From positions 2,548,987 to 2,612,986 of the forward strand of contig NZ_CP101823.1 of the NCBI RefSeq assembly GCF_024498175.1: a stretch of DNA of 64,000 nucleotides, given 5' to 3'. How positions within the stretch are numbered: position 1 is the first letter of the stretch; the number at the start of each line of letters is the position of its first letter. The translations under genes and the position numbers were made by a program. This DNA is from Haloplanus salinarum (GTDB lineage Archaea > Halobacteriota > Halobacteria > Halobacteriales > Haloferacaceae). The notes below the pieces were generated by a model, which made no database searches, was not told where the DNA came from, and saw only the letters and a list, made by a program, of their open reading frames with translations. Below are positions 37,571 to 45,255 of this stretch, in pieces.

Positions 37571-38812
37571 TCACCACTGCTGGAGGGCCCGCGAGCCGTG
37601 GGTCCGCGAGAGGACGCCGAGAAACGTCGCGGCGCCGGCGAGGGCGGCGAACCCGCCGAGGAAAAAGACCCACTCGATCCCGAACCGGCCCATCACCCAG
37701 CCCCCGGCGAGCGGCGCGAGGACGCTCCCCGGCTTCCAGACGAGCGAGCGGACGCCGAAACTGCTGGCGATGCCCTCGCCTTTCCCCTCGTCGGCGAAGA
37801 GAGCCATGCTGGCCGGCTCCCGGACGGCGTCGGCGATCCCGAGCAGCCCGTTCAGGACCAGCGCGGCGACCACGGCGCCGGTCACCCGGCCCGCGGTCGG
37901 GACGGAGAGGTCGACGAGGCCGGCGACGGCGGGGGCGAAGGGAAAGGCGAGCGCGACCAGTCCGTAGGCGCCGCCGCCGAGGAAAACGAAGAGGGCCCGC
38001 CCCCGTCGGTCCGAGAGCTGGCCGACGACCGGCTGACAGAGCATGTTCGTGAACTTCTCGACGGCGAGGACCGCCCCGACCACGACCGTCCCGTACGCGA
38101 GGCCGCCCTGGGCGGCGGAGACGCCGACGAAGATGGGCACCCACTGGCGGACGAGCGAGACGGCGACGGCGTACTGGGCGCGGAAACTCGTGAGCGTCAG
38201 GATGCGGCGGTTCAGGGCGAAGTCGGTGAACGCGAACCCGCCGATTCGCGTCCGGTCGCCCTCGACGAACAGACGAACGGCCACCGCGGCGACGAACAGG
38301 AGCGTCGCCAGGAGTCCGAACACGACGCGAAAGCCCGTGAGCGTATACAGCACGCCGGCCCCGAGGGTGCCCACGATGCCGGCGGCCATCCGGAAGGCGT
38401 TGTACCTGCCGATGCGGTTGGCTCGGCCGTCGTCGGGGGCGAGTTCGCCCACGAGCGCGAGGCTCAACAGCCCGGCGCCGGCGAGGCCGAACCCCTGGAG
38501 CACCCGCGCGATCAGGAACCCCTGAACCGTCGTCACGCCGGCGAACAGGACGTACGCGACGACGCTCACGAGGAGGGCCCCGACGAGGAGGGCCCGCTTG
38601 CTGTACCGGTCCCCCGCCCACCCCAGCGGGACGATGCCGGCCGTCCGGGCGAGTTCGAGGGCCGTGATGAACAGCCCGACCGTCACCCCCGTCGCCCCGA
38701 GCGCGTCGATGTAGTCCGGGAGGAGCGTCAAGACCGTCATGTAGCCGAAACTGGCGGCGAACCGGGTGACGTAGAGCGAGGAGAACTGCAGGTCGTCGCG
38801 AGCGATGTCCAT
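37571..38812 (-). CDS. MFS transporter
   Basis: A 413-residue major facilitator with about 12 helices. GWAGDRYSKRALLVGAL is the loop 2-3 motif and GQLSDRRGRALFVFLG its repeat in the second half. GIADAVREPASMALFADEGKGEGIASSFGVRSL is an extended loop also recognisable in the MFS at 12784 (DSVRLPASMSLFVDEGDRF), so the two proteins are related (parts given). Drug or metabolite efflux is possible; no substrate is implied by the neighbours. ATG 38812 is used. Confidence 0.87.
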   Translation of the reverse strand: MDIARDDLQFSSLYVTRFAASFGYMTVLTLLPDYIDALGATGVTVGLFITALELARTAGIVPLGWAGDRYSKRALLVGALLVSVVAYVLFAGVTTVQGFLIARVLQGFGLAGAGLLSLALVGELAPDDGRANRIGRYNAFRMAAGIVGTLGAGVLYTLTGFRVVFGLLATLLFVAAVAVRLFVEGDRTRIGGFAFTDFALNRRILTLTSFRAQYAVAVSLVRQWVPIFVGVSAAQGGLAYGTVVVGAVLAVEKFTNMLCQPVVGQLSDRRGRALFVFLGGGAYGLVALAFPFAPAVAGLVDLSVPTAGRVTGAVVAALVLNGLLGIADAVREPASMALFADEGKGEGIASSFGVRSLVWKPGSVLAPLAGGWVMGRFGIEWVFFLGGFAALAGAATFLGVLSRTHGSRALQQW

Positions 38813-38918
38813 CCGGACGCCGCCTCACGGTGAGCACACAAAACCGGTTCGGAACGCGCGCGACGTGCCGACGGCGGTCCGGGCCAAGAAATTAAACGCT
38901 GGACGCCGAGTCGGAGGT

Positions 38919-39929
38919 ATGTCGCGTAGACGGGACCCGGTCGAGGAGCGCGCCGGCGCCGACGTCGACCTGTACGACATCGCCACGTGGGAACCGCGCG
39001 GGGTGCTCGACGGGGTGGCGTCGGGCATCTATCGCGTCTTCGTGGCGTCGACTCGGCTGTTCGTCGTCGGCGTCGCCCTCCTCATCCTGATCGGGATCGG
39101 GGGGCTGAGCGCGCTGACCGATCCACAGATCGGTGCGCTGACGCTCCTCTCGGCGCTCCCGGCGCTCGCGCTCGCGCTCTACGTCCGCCGCTCCGACGTG
39201 ACCAGCGGCGAACCGCTCTCCGTACTCGTCGCAACCTTCCTGCTCGGCGTGTTGACCGCGAACTTCGCGGCCGTGCTCAACTCCTACTCGCAGGGGCTGT
39301 TCGCCGGGTTCGGCTTCCTCGGCACCGCGCTGTTCTTCTATCTCGTCGTCGGGCCCGTCGAGGAGACGGTGAAACTCCTCGCGGTCCGGCTCTACGCCTA
39401 CGGCCACGACCGGTTCGAGGCCGTCCTCGACGGCACGGTGTACGGGGCCGTCGCCGGCCTCGGATTCGCCACCATCGAGAACGCCCTCTACATCACCCAG
39501 AGTCTCGACGCGCCGACGGCCACCGCCGGCCTCGGCCTCATCGGCGTCGGCGGCGGCATCACCGCCGTCCGCGCGCTCGCCGGCCCCGGCCACGTCATCT
39601 ACTCCGCCTTCGCCGGCTACTACCTCGGCCTCGCGAAGTTCAACCGCGAACACCGCGGCCCGATCATCGTCAAGGGCCTCATCGTCGCCGCCCTCATCCA
39701 CGCCACCTACAACACCACCGTCGGCATCGGGACGGGGCTGATCGGCTTCGCGACCGGTCTCGGTCAACTCCCCTCGTTCCTGCTCTACGTCCTGCTCTAC
39801 GACGGGGTCTTCGGGTTCGTGCTCTTCCGGAAGATCCGACGGTACAACCGCACCTACCGCACGGTACACGACGACGAGCGGGCCGAGGAGTCGGCCTTCG
39901 CGTCCGAGCCGACGGAGTTCGACCCCTAA
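38919..39929 (+). CDS. PrsW-type intramembrane metalloprotease
   Basis: A 336-residue multi-spanning membrane protein of the PrsW/CPBP-like glutamic or metal intramembrane protease class. Family motifs are PVEETVK at residues 146-152 (E148-E149-x-x-K), FATIENAL with F183 and E187-N, H225 (GPGHVIYSAFAG) and H261 (LIHATYN). About eight helices are predicted. PrsW cleaves anti-sigma factors in Bacillus; archaea have no sigma factors, so the substrate here must differ. ATG 38919 follows an ATTAAA box 25-30 bp upstream. The stop shares four bases with that of the convergent ribE. Confidence 0.9.
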   Translation: MSRRRDPVEERAGADVDLYDIATWEPRGVLDGVASGIYRVFVASTRLFVVGVALLILIGIGGLSALTDPQIGALTLLSALPALALALYVRRSDVTSGEPLSVLVATFLLGVLTANFAAVLNSYSQGLFAGFGFLGTALFFYLVVGPVEETVKLLAVRLYAYGHDRFEAVLDGTVYGAVAGLGFATIENALYITQSLDAPTATAGLGLIGVGGGITAVRALAGPGHVIYSAFAGYYLGLAKFNREHRGPIIVKGLIVAALIHATYNTTVGIGTGLIGFATGLGQLPSFLLYVLLYDGVFGFVLFRKIRRYNRTYRTVHDDERAEESAFASEPTEFDP

Positions 39930-40504
39930 TCGACCAGCCGCTCGACGTATTTCGCCACCACGTCCACCTCGACGTGGACCGGATCGCCCGGCGCCTTCGA
40001 CGAGAGCGTCGTCAGATCGTAGGTCGTGGGGATCACCGCGACGCCGATCCGGTCGCCGTCCCGGTCGGCGACGGTGAGGCTGATCCCGTCGAGCGCGATC
40101 GAGCCCTTGTCGACGACGTACCGCCCCAAATCGGCGGGCAGGTCGAACTCGAACCGCCAGTCGTCGCCGACGCGTTCGACCGCCGCGACCGTCGCCACGC
40201 CGTCGACGTGTCCCTGCACGATGTGGCCGTCGAAGCGCCCGTCGGCGGGCATCGCCCGCTCCAGGTTGACGGCGTCGCCGACCTCGACCGCCCCGAGGTA
40301 CGTCTTCGCGACCGTCTCGGCCGCCAGGAACACTTCGAACCAGTCGTCGCCGTAGCCCTCGACGGTGAGACAGACGCCGGAGACGCTGATCGACTGTCCC
40401 GCCGCGAGCCCGTCGAAGTCGTGACCGATCCGGAGGCGACGGCCCCCGTCGGCGTCGTCGACGCCGATCACGTCGCCCGTCCCCTCGACGATACCGGTGA
40501 ACAT
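39926..40504 (-). CDS. ribE: Riboflavin synthase, bacterial alpha-type
   Basis: A 192-residue enzyme that dismutates two lumazines to riboflavin. Two tandem lumazine-binding domains are visible. Each begins with a FTGIVEG- or HGHIVQGHVDG-like segment, with SVSGVCLTVE in the first and SIALDGISLTVAD in the second. The opening MFTGIVEGTG is diagnostic. Haloarchaea use this bacterial alpha-type enzyme instead of the pentameric archaeal RibC, and the gene may have been acquired from bacteria in their ancestor. It stands alone, convergent with the PrsW gene. Confidence 0.95.
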   Translation of the reverse strand: MFTGIVEGTGDVIGVDDADGGRRLRIGHDFDGLAAGQSISVSGVCLTVEGYGDDWFEVFLAAETVAKTYLGAVEVGDAVNLERAMPADGRFDGHIVQGHVDGVATVAAVERVGDDWRFEFDLPADLGRYVVDKGSIALDGISLTVADRDGDRIGVAVIPTTYDLTTLSSKAPGDPVHVEVDVVAKYVERLVD

Positions 40505-40587
40505 ACTCCCCCTTGGCCGCCGCGGGGGTAAGTGGTTACGACATCCGTCGCGGCCGTTTTTTCATCCCCCACCACGTAGCGTCGGCG

Positions 40588-40833
40588 ATGCGACTCGGGA
40601 TCCTCGACACGCTCGGGCTGGTGGCGACCGTGATCTTCGCCGTCCCGGTGGGGGTGTTCGGGGTCGAGACGGCCCTCGCCGGGCGGCCGATGCTCGGCGT
40701 CGGACTGATCGTCGTCGCGGCGCTGATGGTGCTCCTGCCCCAGCGGCTCACCACCCCAACCGACCTGCCGGCGGCAGTCGTCGAACGCGTGGTCGGGGGC
40801 GCGGTGACGGAGCCGGACGACGACGAGGAGTGA
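40588..40833 (+). CDS. Two-helix membrane protein, haloarchaeal
   Basis: An 81-residue protein (MRLGILDTLGLV) with two membrane helices (residues about 8-25 and 34-50) and a short acidic tail EPDDDEE. ATG 40588 is preferred; the frame is open upstream across the promoter region of ribE. Small proteins of this pattern are conserved in haloarchaea without known role. Its stop codon directly abuts the stop of the convergent M24-like gene. Confidence 0.65.
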   Translation: MRLGILDTLGLVATVIFAVPVGVFGVETALAGRPMLGVGLIVVAALMVLLPQRLTTPTDLPAAVVERVVGGAVTEPDDDEE

Positions 40834-41502
40834 CTACCGGTACGCGTCCGGCGACAGCGACGTGGGGAGGTCACCGAGGACCCGACAGCCCGACTCGGTG
40901 ACGACGTAGAACGCCCCGATCCGGATCCGGCCGCGGTCGGCCGCGGGGTCGGGGTCGACCGCCGTCGGATCGAGGACGAACACCTGCCCCGCGGCGAGCG
41001 GCGTCTCGTCCGAGCGGTCGATCGGGTCGCCCGCGGCCGTGCGGGCCACGGGGTCCTCCGTCGGGGTCAGCCCGTAGGCCCCCAGTTCCGCGACCGCCTC
41101 GTCGACGAGTCGTCCGGCGGGGCGGCCGGGTTCGGCGACGCGGGAGACGGCGTCGTGGGCCATCTCGACGGCCACGGCCGCACGGCGGTCCCACCCGCCG
41201 CCGCCGTCGACGACGAAGGTGCGGGCGAGGGGGGCACCGAGGACCGCCGGACGGACCGCCACGACGACCGGTTCGCCCGGCTGGATCCGGTCGCCGCTCG
41301 GACGGACCCGTGTGTCGGCGTCGCCGCCCGCCTCGGCGACGGCGGCCTCGGCGGCGGTCGCCAGCCGTTCGGCCGTGAGGGGGTCGCCGTCGGCACGGAG
41401 GCGACCGTCGACTACCGTGGCTCCGTCGAGGCGGGTCGCCACGGCGCGGTGGCCGGCGGCGACCGTCGAGAGGGCACGCTCCGTCTCGGTGGCGTCGACC
41501 AC
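40834..41502 (-). CDS. M24 peptidase-like protein, probably inactive
   Basis: A 222-residue protein with the overall pita-bread fold pattern of Xaa-Pro aminopeptidase and MetAP (GEPVVVAVRPAVLG, AHDAVSRVAEPGRPAGRLVDEAV, AYGLTPTED). The metal ligands are missing: where active enzymes read D..G....G..aD..R the sequence is VAVRPAVLGAPLARTFVV, and the His-Gly and late Glu-His motifs are also absent. A non-catalytic binding role is therefore likely. It starts with GTG 41502 four bases after the stop of a UvrD-like helicase gene on the same strand, so they form an operon. Confidence 0.7.
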   Translation of the reverse strand: MVDATETERALSTVAAGHRAVATRLDGATVVDGRLRADGDPLTAERLATAAEAAVAEAGGDADTRVRPSGDRIQPGEPVVVAVRPAVLGAPLARTFVVDGGGGWDRRAAVAVEMAHDAVSRVAEPGRPAGRLVDEAVAELGAYGLTPTEDPVARTAAGDPIDRSDETPLAAGQVFVLDPTAVDPDPAADRGRIRIGAFYVVTESGCRVLGDLPTSLSPDAYR

Positions 41503-41506
41503 GGCC

Positions 41507-43351
41507 TCAGGGCTCCGGTTCGGGCACCGGCGTCGCCTGGGCCTCGTCCAGCATCTCCTCGGCGTCCGTCTCGCGGAGTTCGTCGTGCAGGAGGACGCTG
41601 ATGGGGAGCGTGGGGGCGCCGCCGATCAGGTTCTCCAGCAACACGAGCCGTTCGCGGGCACGGCTCATCCCGACGTAGAACACGCGGCGCTCGTTGTCGG
41701 TGAGGAGGGGCACGGGGCTGGTGTGGGCGGTGAACTCCTCGACGCCGGGGACGTCGGTCGGATCGTCGACGCTCGCGGCCATCTGCTCGACCACCTTCTC
41801 CGTGAGGTCGGTACAGACGAACACGTGGTCGGCCTCGCGACCCTTCGCGGAGTGGATGGTGCCGACGCGGACGCGGCTCGGATCCATGCCCGCGTAGTCG
41901 CCGCCGAAGTAGGCGTCGACGGCCTTCCGCTGGAAGCTCGTCACCTTGCGGAGCATGTCGCCGGCGGCGGCGGGTTCGGGCATGAACGGCGCGTGATCGC
42001 TCACGACGTCGGGGTCGATACTGATCTCGGCGATGTCGTCGGTGTCGGCGGCCTCCTCCCGGTCGTCGAGGTGGTCGTAGAAGTCGTCGCGGTCGTTGGT
42101 GCCGAACGCCGAGTCCTGGAGCATGTCGGCGAGGCGACGCGCCTCCAGTCCCGTGATCGGCTCGTCGGCGTCGATCTTCTCGACCGCGCGGACGTACTGG
42201 GTGAGGCGGTCGGTCCACATCCGCTGGTCGGTCATGACCGAGAAGGGGATGCCCTTGGGGAGGAAGTCGTCGATGAACTGGAACATCTGGTAGCGTGCCC
42301 GGAACAGGACCATGATCGTCTCGTCGGTGGTGTCGACGGTGTGCTGGACGTTCCGCACCACCTCGAACATCGAGGGGCTCTCGATACCCTCGACGACGCC
42401 GCCCTCCTTGCGGGGGTTGAGGTCCTTCTCCTGGCGTTTCGTGATGTGACGGATCTCGCGGTTGACGACGTTGAGGATGCGCGAGGGGAGCCGATAGGAG
42501 TTGGGGAGGACGACGTCCTCGTCGACCTCGGCGTCGAGCAGGATGCTCGGGTCGGCGCCCTGCCACGCGTAGACGACCTGGTCGTCGTCGCCCGCGATCA
42601 ACACCCCCTCCATGTGCGGTTTCCACTCCTCGTACACCTCGTACTGGAGCGTGGTGATGTCCTGGAACTCGTCGATGACGAGGTAGTCGACGTGCGGGAC
42701 CAGGGAGCGTTCGGCGACGCGTTCCAGCATGTCGGCGAAGCCGACCAGCCCGTGTTCACCCTTGTACGAGCGCCACGCCCGGATCACCTTCGGCACGTCG
42801 ATGCGCTCGTCGTCGGCGGGCCAGGTCGGCGTGTACTTGTTCCCCTCCTGGGCGTTGGGGTCGACGTCGGGGGGGAGACGGACCGTCTCGACGTCCCACT
42901 GGAAGGGCACGTCGTACCAGTCGGCGACGTCGCGCCGGGTGCGCTGGAGCCACTGGCTCGTCGCGATGATCTTGTTGCCGAGCGTCGTCGACCGGGCGGT
43001 TCGGCGGCCGGCGCCGCCGTACTCGTCCTCGTACTCGACGCCGTACTCCTCGCAGAACTCCTGTTTGTCGCTCTCGCCGACCACGTCGCCCCGCGAGAGG
43101 TCGAGCAGTTCGTACGCCTTCGCGTGCATCGTACAGACGTTGCCCTGGAGCGCCCGGGGCGACGTATCGAGGCGTTCGGCGAGTCGCTCGCGGACCTCCG
43201 CGGCGGCGGCACGGGTGTAGGAGACCACGAGCACGTCGCGAACGTCGACGTCGTCGTCCTCCAACAGGTCGTCGACGCGGTCGAGGAGGGCGGTCGTCTT
43301 CCCGCTACCGGGGCCCCCGAAGAGGCGGGTGACCGTGGCGTCGTCGCTCAT
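41507..43351 (-). CDS. UvrD/Rep-family superfamily 1 DNA helicase
   Basis: A 614-residue ATP-dependent 3'-5' helicase. Motif I is GGPGSGKTTAL near residue 12, motif Ia VSYTRAAAAEVRERL, motif II VIDEFQDI, motif III GDDDQVVYAWQGA, motif IV region VLFRARYQMF, motif V VGTIHSAKGREADHVFV and motif VI RRVFYVGMSRARERLV. It is shorter than bacterial UvrD, as usual for the haloarchaeal form. Likely in DNA repair or replication restart. It is the first gene of a two-gene unit with the M24-like protein. No nuclease domain is present. Confidence 0.93.
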   Translation of the reverse strand: MSDDATVTRLFGGPGSGKTTALLDRVDDLLEDDDVDVRDVLVVSYTRAAAAEVRERLAERLDTSPRALQGNVCTMHAKAYELLDLSRGDVVGESDKQEFCEEYGVEYEDEYGGAGRRTARSTTLGNKIIATSQWLQRTRRDVADWYDVPFQWDVETVRLPPDVDPNAQEGNKYTPTWPADDERIDVPKVIRAWRSYKGEHGLVGFADMLERVAERSLVPHVDYLVIDEFQDITTLQYEVYEEWKPHMEGVLIAGDDDQVVYAWQGADPSILLDAEVDEDVVLPNSYRLPSRILNVVNREIRHITKRQEKDLNPRKEGGVVEGIESPSMFEVVRNVQHTVDTTDETIMVLFRARYQMFQFIDDFLPKGIPFSVMTDQRMWTDRLTQYVRAVEKIDADEPITGLEARRLADMLQDSAFGTNDRDDFYDHLDDREEAADTDDIAEISIDPDVVSDHAPFMPEPAAAGDMLRKVTSFQRKAVDAYFGGDYAGMDPSRVRVGTIHSAKGREADHVFVCTDLTEKVVEQMAASVDDPTDVPGVEEFTAHTSPVPLLTDNERRVFYVGMSRARERLVLLENLIGGAPTLPISVLLHDELRETDAEEMLDEAQATPVPEPEP

Positions 43352-43402
43352 AATCCGTTCACACGCCCCCAGTCGTGATAAACGACGTGGCTCGCCGACC
43401 CG

Positions 43403-43588
43403 TCAGGCCGCGGGGTCCCAGCCACAGACGGAACAGTCGGCGGCCGACTCGTCGTGCAGCGCCCCACAGTCCGGGCACTGCAGCTTGTTATAGGATCGTT
43501 CCCAGCGTACCGGTGTGGTCTCGTGGCCGTTGTCCGCGAGGAACTGGTCGAACAGTTCGTCGTCGCGTGCGCTGGGTTCGGCTGCCAT
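43403..43588 (-). CDS. 61-residue zinc-finger protein (HVO_0416-like)
   Basis: A small acidic protein with LQCPDCGALHDESAADCSVCGWDP at its end (two Cys pairs, part of residues 36-59), a complete zinc ribbon, and an N-terminal helical part with RWERSYNKL. The haloarchaeal family with this Ser-Tyr-Asn-Lys-before-Cys pattern is conserved. ATG 43588 is preferred over ATG 43612, since a palindrome (43596-43612) and promoter-like sequence occupy the latter position. Confidence 0.72.
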   Translation of the reverse strand: MAAEPSARDDELFDQFLADNGHETTPVRWERSYNKLQCPDCGALHDESAADCSVCGWDPAA

Positions 43589-43595
43589 ACACGCT

Positions 43596-43612
43596 ATGGT
43601 ACGCCATACCAT
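43596..43612. promoter_or_regulatory. Palindrome at the start of the zinc-finger gene
   Basis: ATGGTA (43596-43601) and TACCAT (43607-43612) are perfect inverted repeats around CGCCA, 8-24 bp before the ATG at 43588 on the minus strand. The location between a likely TATA region and the start codon fits a repressor site. Confidence 0.4.
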
Positions 43613-43654
43613 TACTTAGTCGTACTGGTGTGGGTAATTGTGACACGCTGACAC

Positions 43655-45157
43655 CTACAGCCCGTACAGCGACCCGTATTTCTCCCTCGCGTAGTCGACG
43701 AAGGCGTCGGCGGACACGTCGTCGCCGGTCGCCCGGGAGACGAGTTCGTTCGTCTCGAAGCGCTTGCCGTGGCGGTGGATCCGATCGGTCAACCAGTCGT
43801 GGAGCGGGTCGAACTCGCCCGCCCGGATCGCGTCGTCGAGGCCCTCGACCTCCGCCTCGGCGGCGTCGAACAGCTGTGCGGCGATCACGCTCCCCAACGA
43901 GTAGGTGGGGAAGTAGCCGAAACTGCCGTGGGACCAGTGGATGTCCTGCAGACACCCCTCGGCGTCCGTCTCCGGCCGGACGCCCAGGTACGACTCCATC
44001 TTCTCGTTCCAGACGGCGGGCACCTCCGTCACGTCGAGGTCGCCCCGGATGAGGTCCCGCTCGATTTCGAACCGCAGGACGATATGCAGGTGGTAGGTGA
44101 GTTCGTCGGCCTCGACCCGAATGAGATTGGAGGGGTCGACGGCGTTGACCGCCTCGTAGGCCTCGCGGACGCTCGGGTCGCCGACGGCGGGGAACGCCTC
44201 GACGACGCGGGGGAGAAAGCCCTCCCAGAACGCTCGCGAGCGCCCGACGTGGTTCTCCCACAGCCGGGACTGTGACTCGTGGATCGAGAGGTCGCGGGCC
44301 TCGCCGAGCGGCGTCCCGTGGGCCTCGTCGGGCAGGCCGAGCGTGTAGGTGGCGTGGCCGAACTCGTGGACCGTCGAGAGGAGGGCGCCGATCGGATCGG
44401 TCTCGTCGTACCGGGTGGTGATCCGGGCGTCGTAGGTCGTCCCCGTCGAGAACGGATGCGGCGCGGCGTCGAGACGGCCCCGCTCCCAGGGGTAGCCCAG
44501 GTCGTCGAGCGCGTCCCGGACGAGCGCCTCCTGACGATCGGCGTCGAACGTTCCGGCGAAGGTGTCGGTCGCCAGGTCGGCGTCGGCCCCCCTGATGTCG
44601 TCGACCAGGGGTACCACCGCCTCGCGGAGCGTCGTCAGTACGTCCTCGGCGTGGTCGAGGGGGAGGCAGGGTTCGTACTCCTCGAACAGCACCGCGTAGG
44701 GGTCGCGGTCCGGGTCGACGTGCTCCGCGTACCGCCGCTTCAGGTCGAGGAGCTCCCGCAGGTGGGGCGCGAAGGTCCCGAAGTCGTCCGCCTCCCGGGC
44801 CTCGCGCCACGCGGTCAGCGCCTCCGAGGACGCCGCGGAGATGCGTTCGACGAGGTCGGTCGGGACGCGGACGGCGCGTTCCTGTTCGCGGCGCACCTCG
44901 CGGACGACCGCCCGTTGCTCGGGGGTGAGATCCGCCGTTTCGAGTTCGTCGAGCAGGCGGCCGAGTTCGTCGGCGACGAGCAGGTCGTGTTCGACCGCCG
45001 AGAGCGCCGAGAGCTGCCGGGAGCGGGCGGGTGTCCCCTCGTCGGGCATCATCACCTGCTGGTCCCAGGAGAGCAGGTCGGAGGCGTGCGAGACGTTCGC
45101 GATCCGGCCGACCCGATCGAGCAGGTCGTCGTAGGCCGCCGGCGTCGTGTCGCTCAT
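43655..45157 (-). CDS. Carboxypeptidase Taq (M32 family)
   Basis: A 500-residue thermostable-type metallocarboxypeptidase. The zinc motif HEFGH occurs in STVHEFGHATYTLGL, with the downstream Glu in SIHESQSRLWENHVG, and the C-terminal HWSHGSFGYFPTYSLG is the M32 signature. The whole is helical, cytosolic and near the normal 500 residues. It releases C-terminal amino acids broadly, in peptide recycling. ATG 45157 is preferred over upstream codons. The gene is divergent from the NRAMP-like gene with about 100 bp between them holding the 45203-45227 palindrome. Confidence 0.94.
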   Translation of the reverse strand: MSDTTPAAYDDLLDRVGRIANVSHASDLLSWDQQVMMPDEGTPARSRQLSALSAVEHDLLVADELGRLLDELETADLTPEQRAVVREVRREQERAVRVPTDLVERISAASSEALTAWREAREADDFGTFAPHLRELLDLKRRYAEHVDPDRDPYAVLFEEYEPCLPLDHAEDVLTTLREAVVPLVDDIRGADADLATDTFAGTFDADRQEALVRDALDDLGYPWERGRLDAAPHPFSTGTTYDARITTRYDETDPIGALLSTVHEFGHATYTLGLPDEAHGTPLGEARDLSIHESQSRLWENHVGRSRAFWEGFLPRVVEAFPAVGDPSVREAYEAVNAVDPSNLIRVEADELTYHLHIVLRFEIERDLIRGDLDVTEVPAVWNEKMESYLGVRPETDAEGCLQDIHWSHGSFGYFPTYSLGSVIAAQLFDAAEAEVEGLDDAIRAGEFDPLHDWLTDRIHRHGKRFETNELVSRATGDDVSADAFVDYAREKYGSLYGL

Positions 45158-45202
45158 GTCCGGACGTGGGTCCGGGTCGTAATCAACCCCCCGCCGGCCC
45201 CG

Positions 45203-45227
45203 GGTGATACCACGGAGTGGTAACACC
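45203..45227. promoter_or_regulatory. 11-3-11 palindrome before the NRAMP-like gene (likely operator)
   Basis: GGTGATACCAC (45203-45213) and GTGGTAACACC (45217-45227) are complementary at 10 of 11 positions around GGA. CCTATAC (45226-45232) is the TATA box about 27 bp before the ATG at 45256, so the palindrome covers the BRE region. Binding here would control recruitment of TFB; a metal-responsive DtxR-like regulator is plausible but not shown. Confidence 0.6.
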
Positions 45228-45255
45228 TATACGGGCGAGGCGTCGACCGGGTGGC

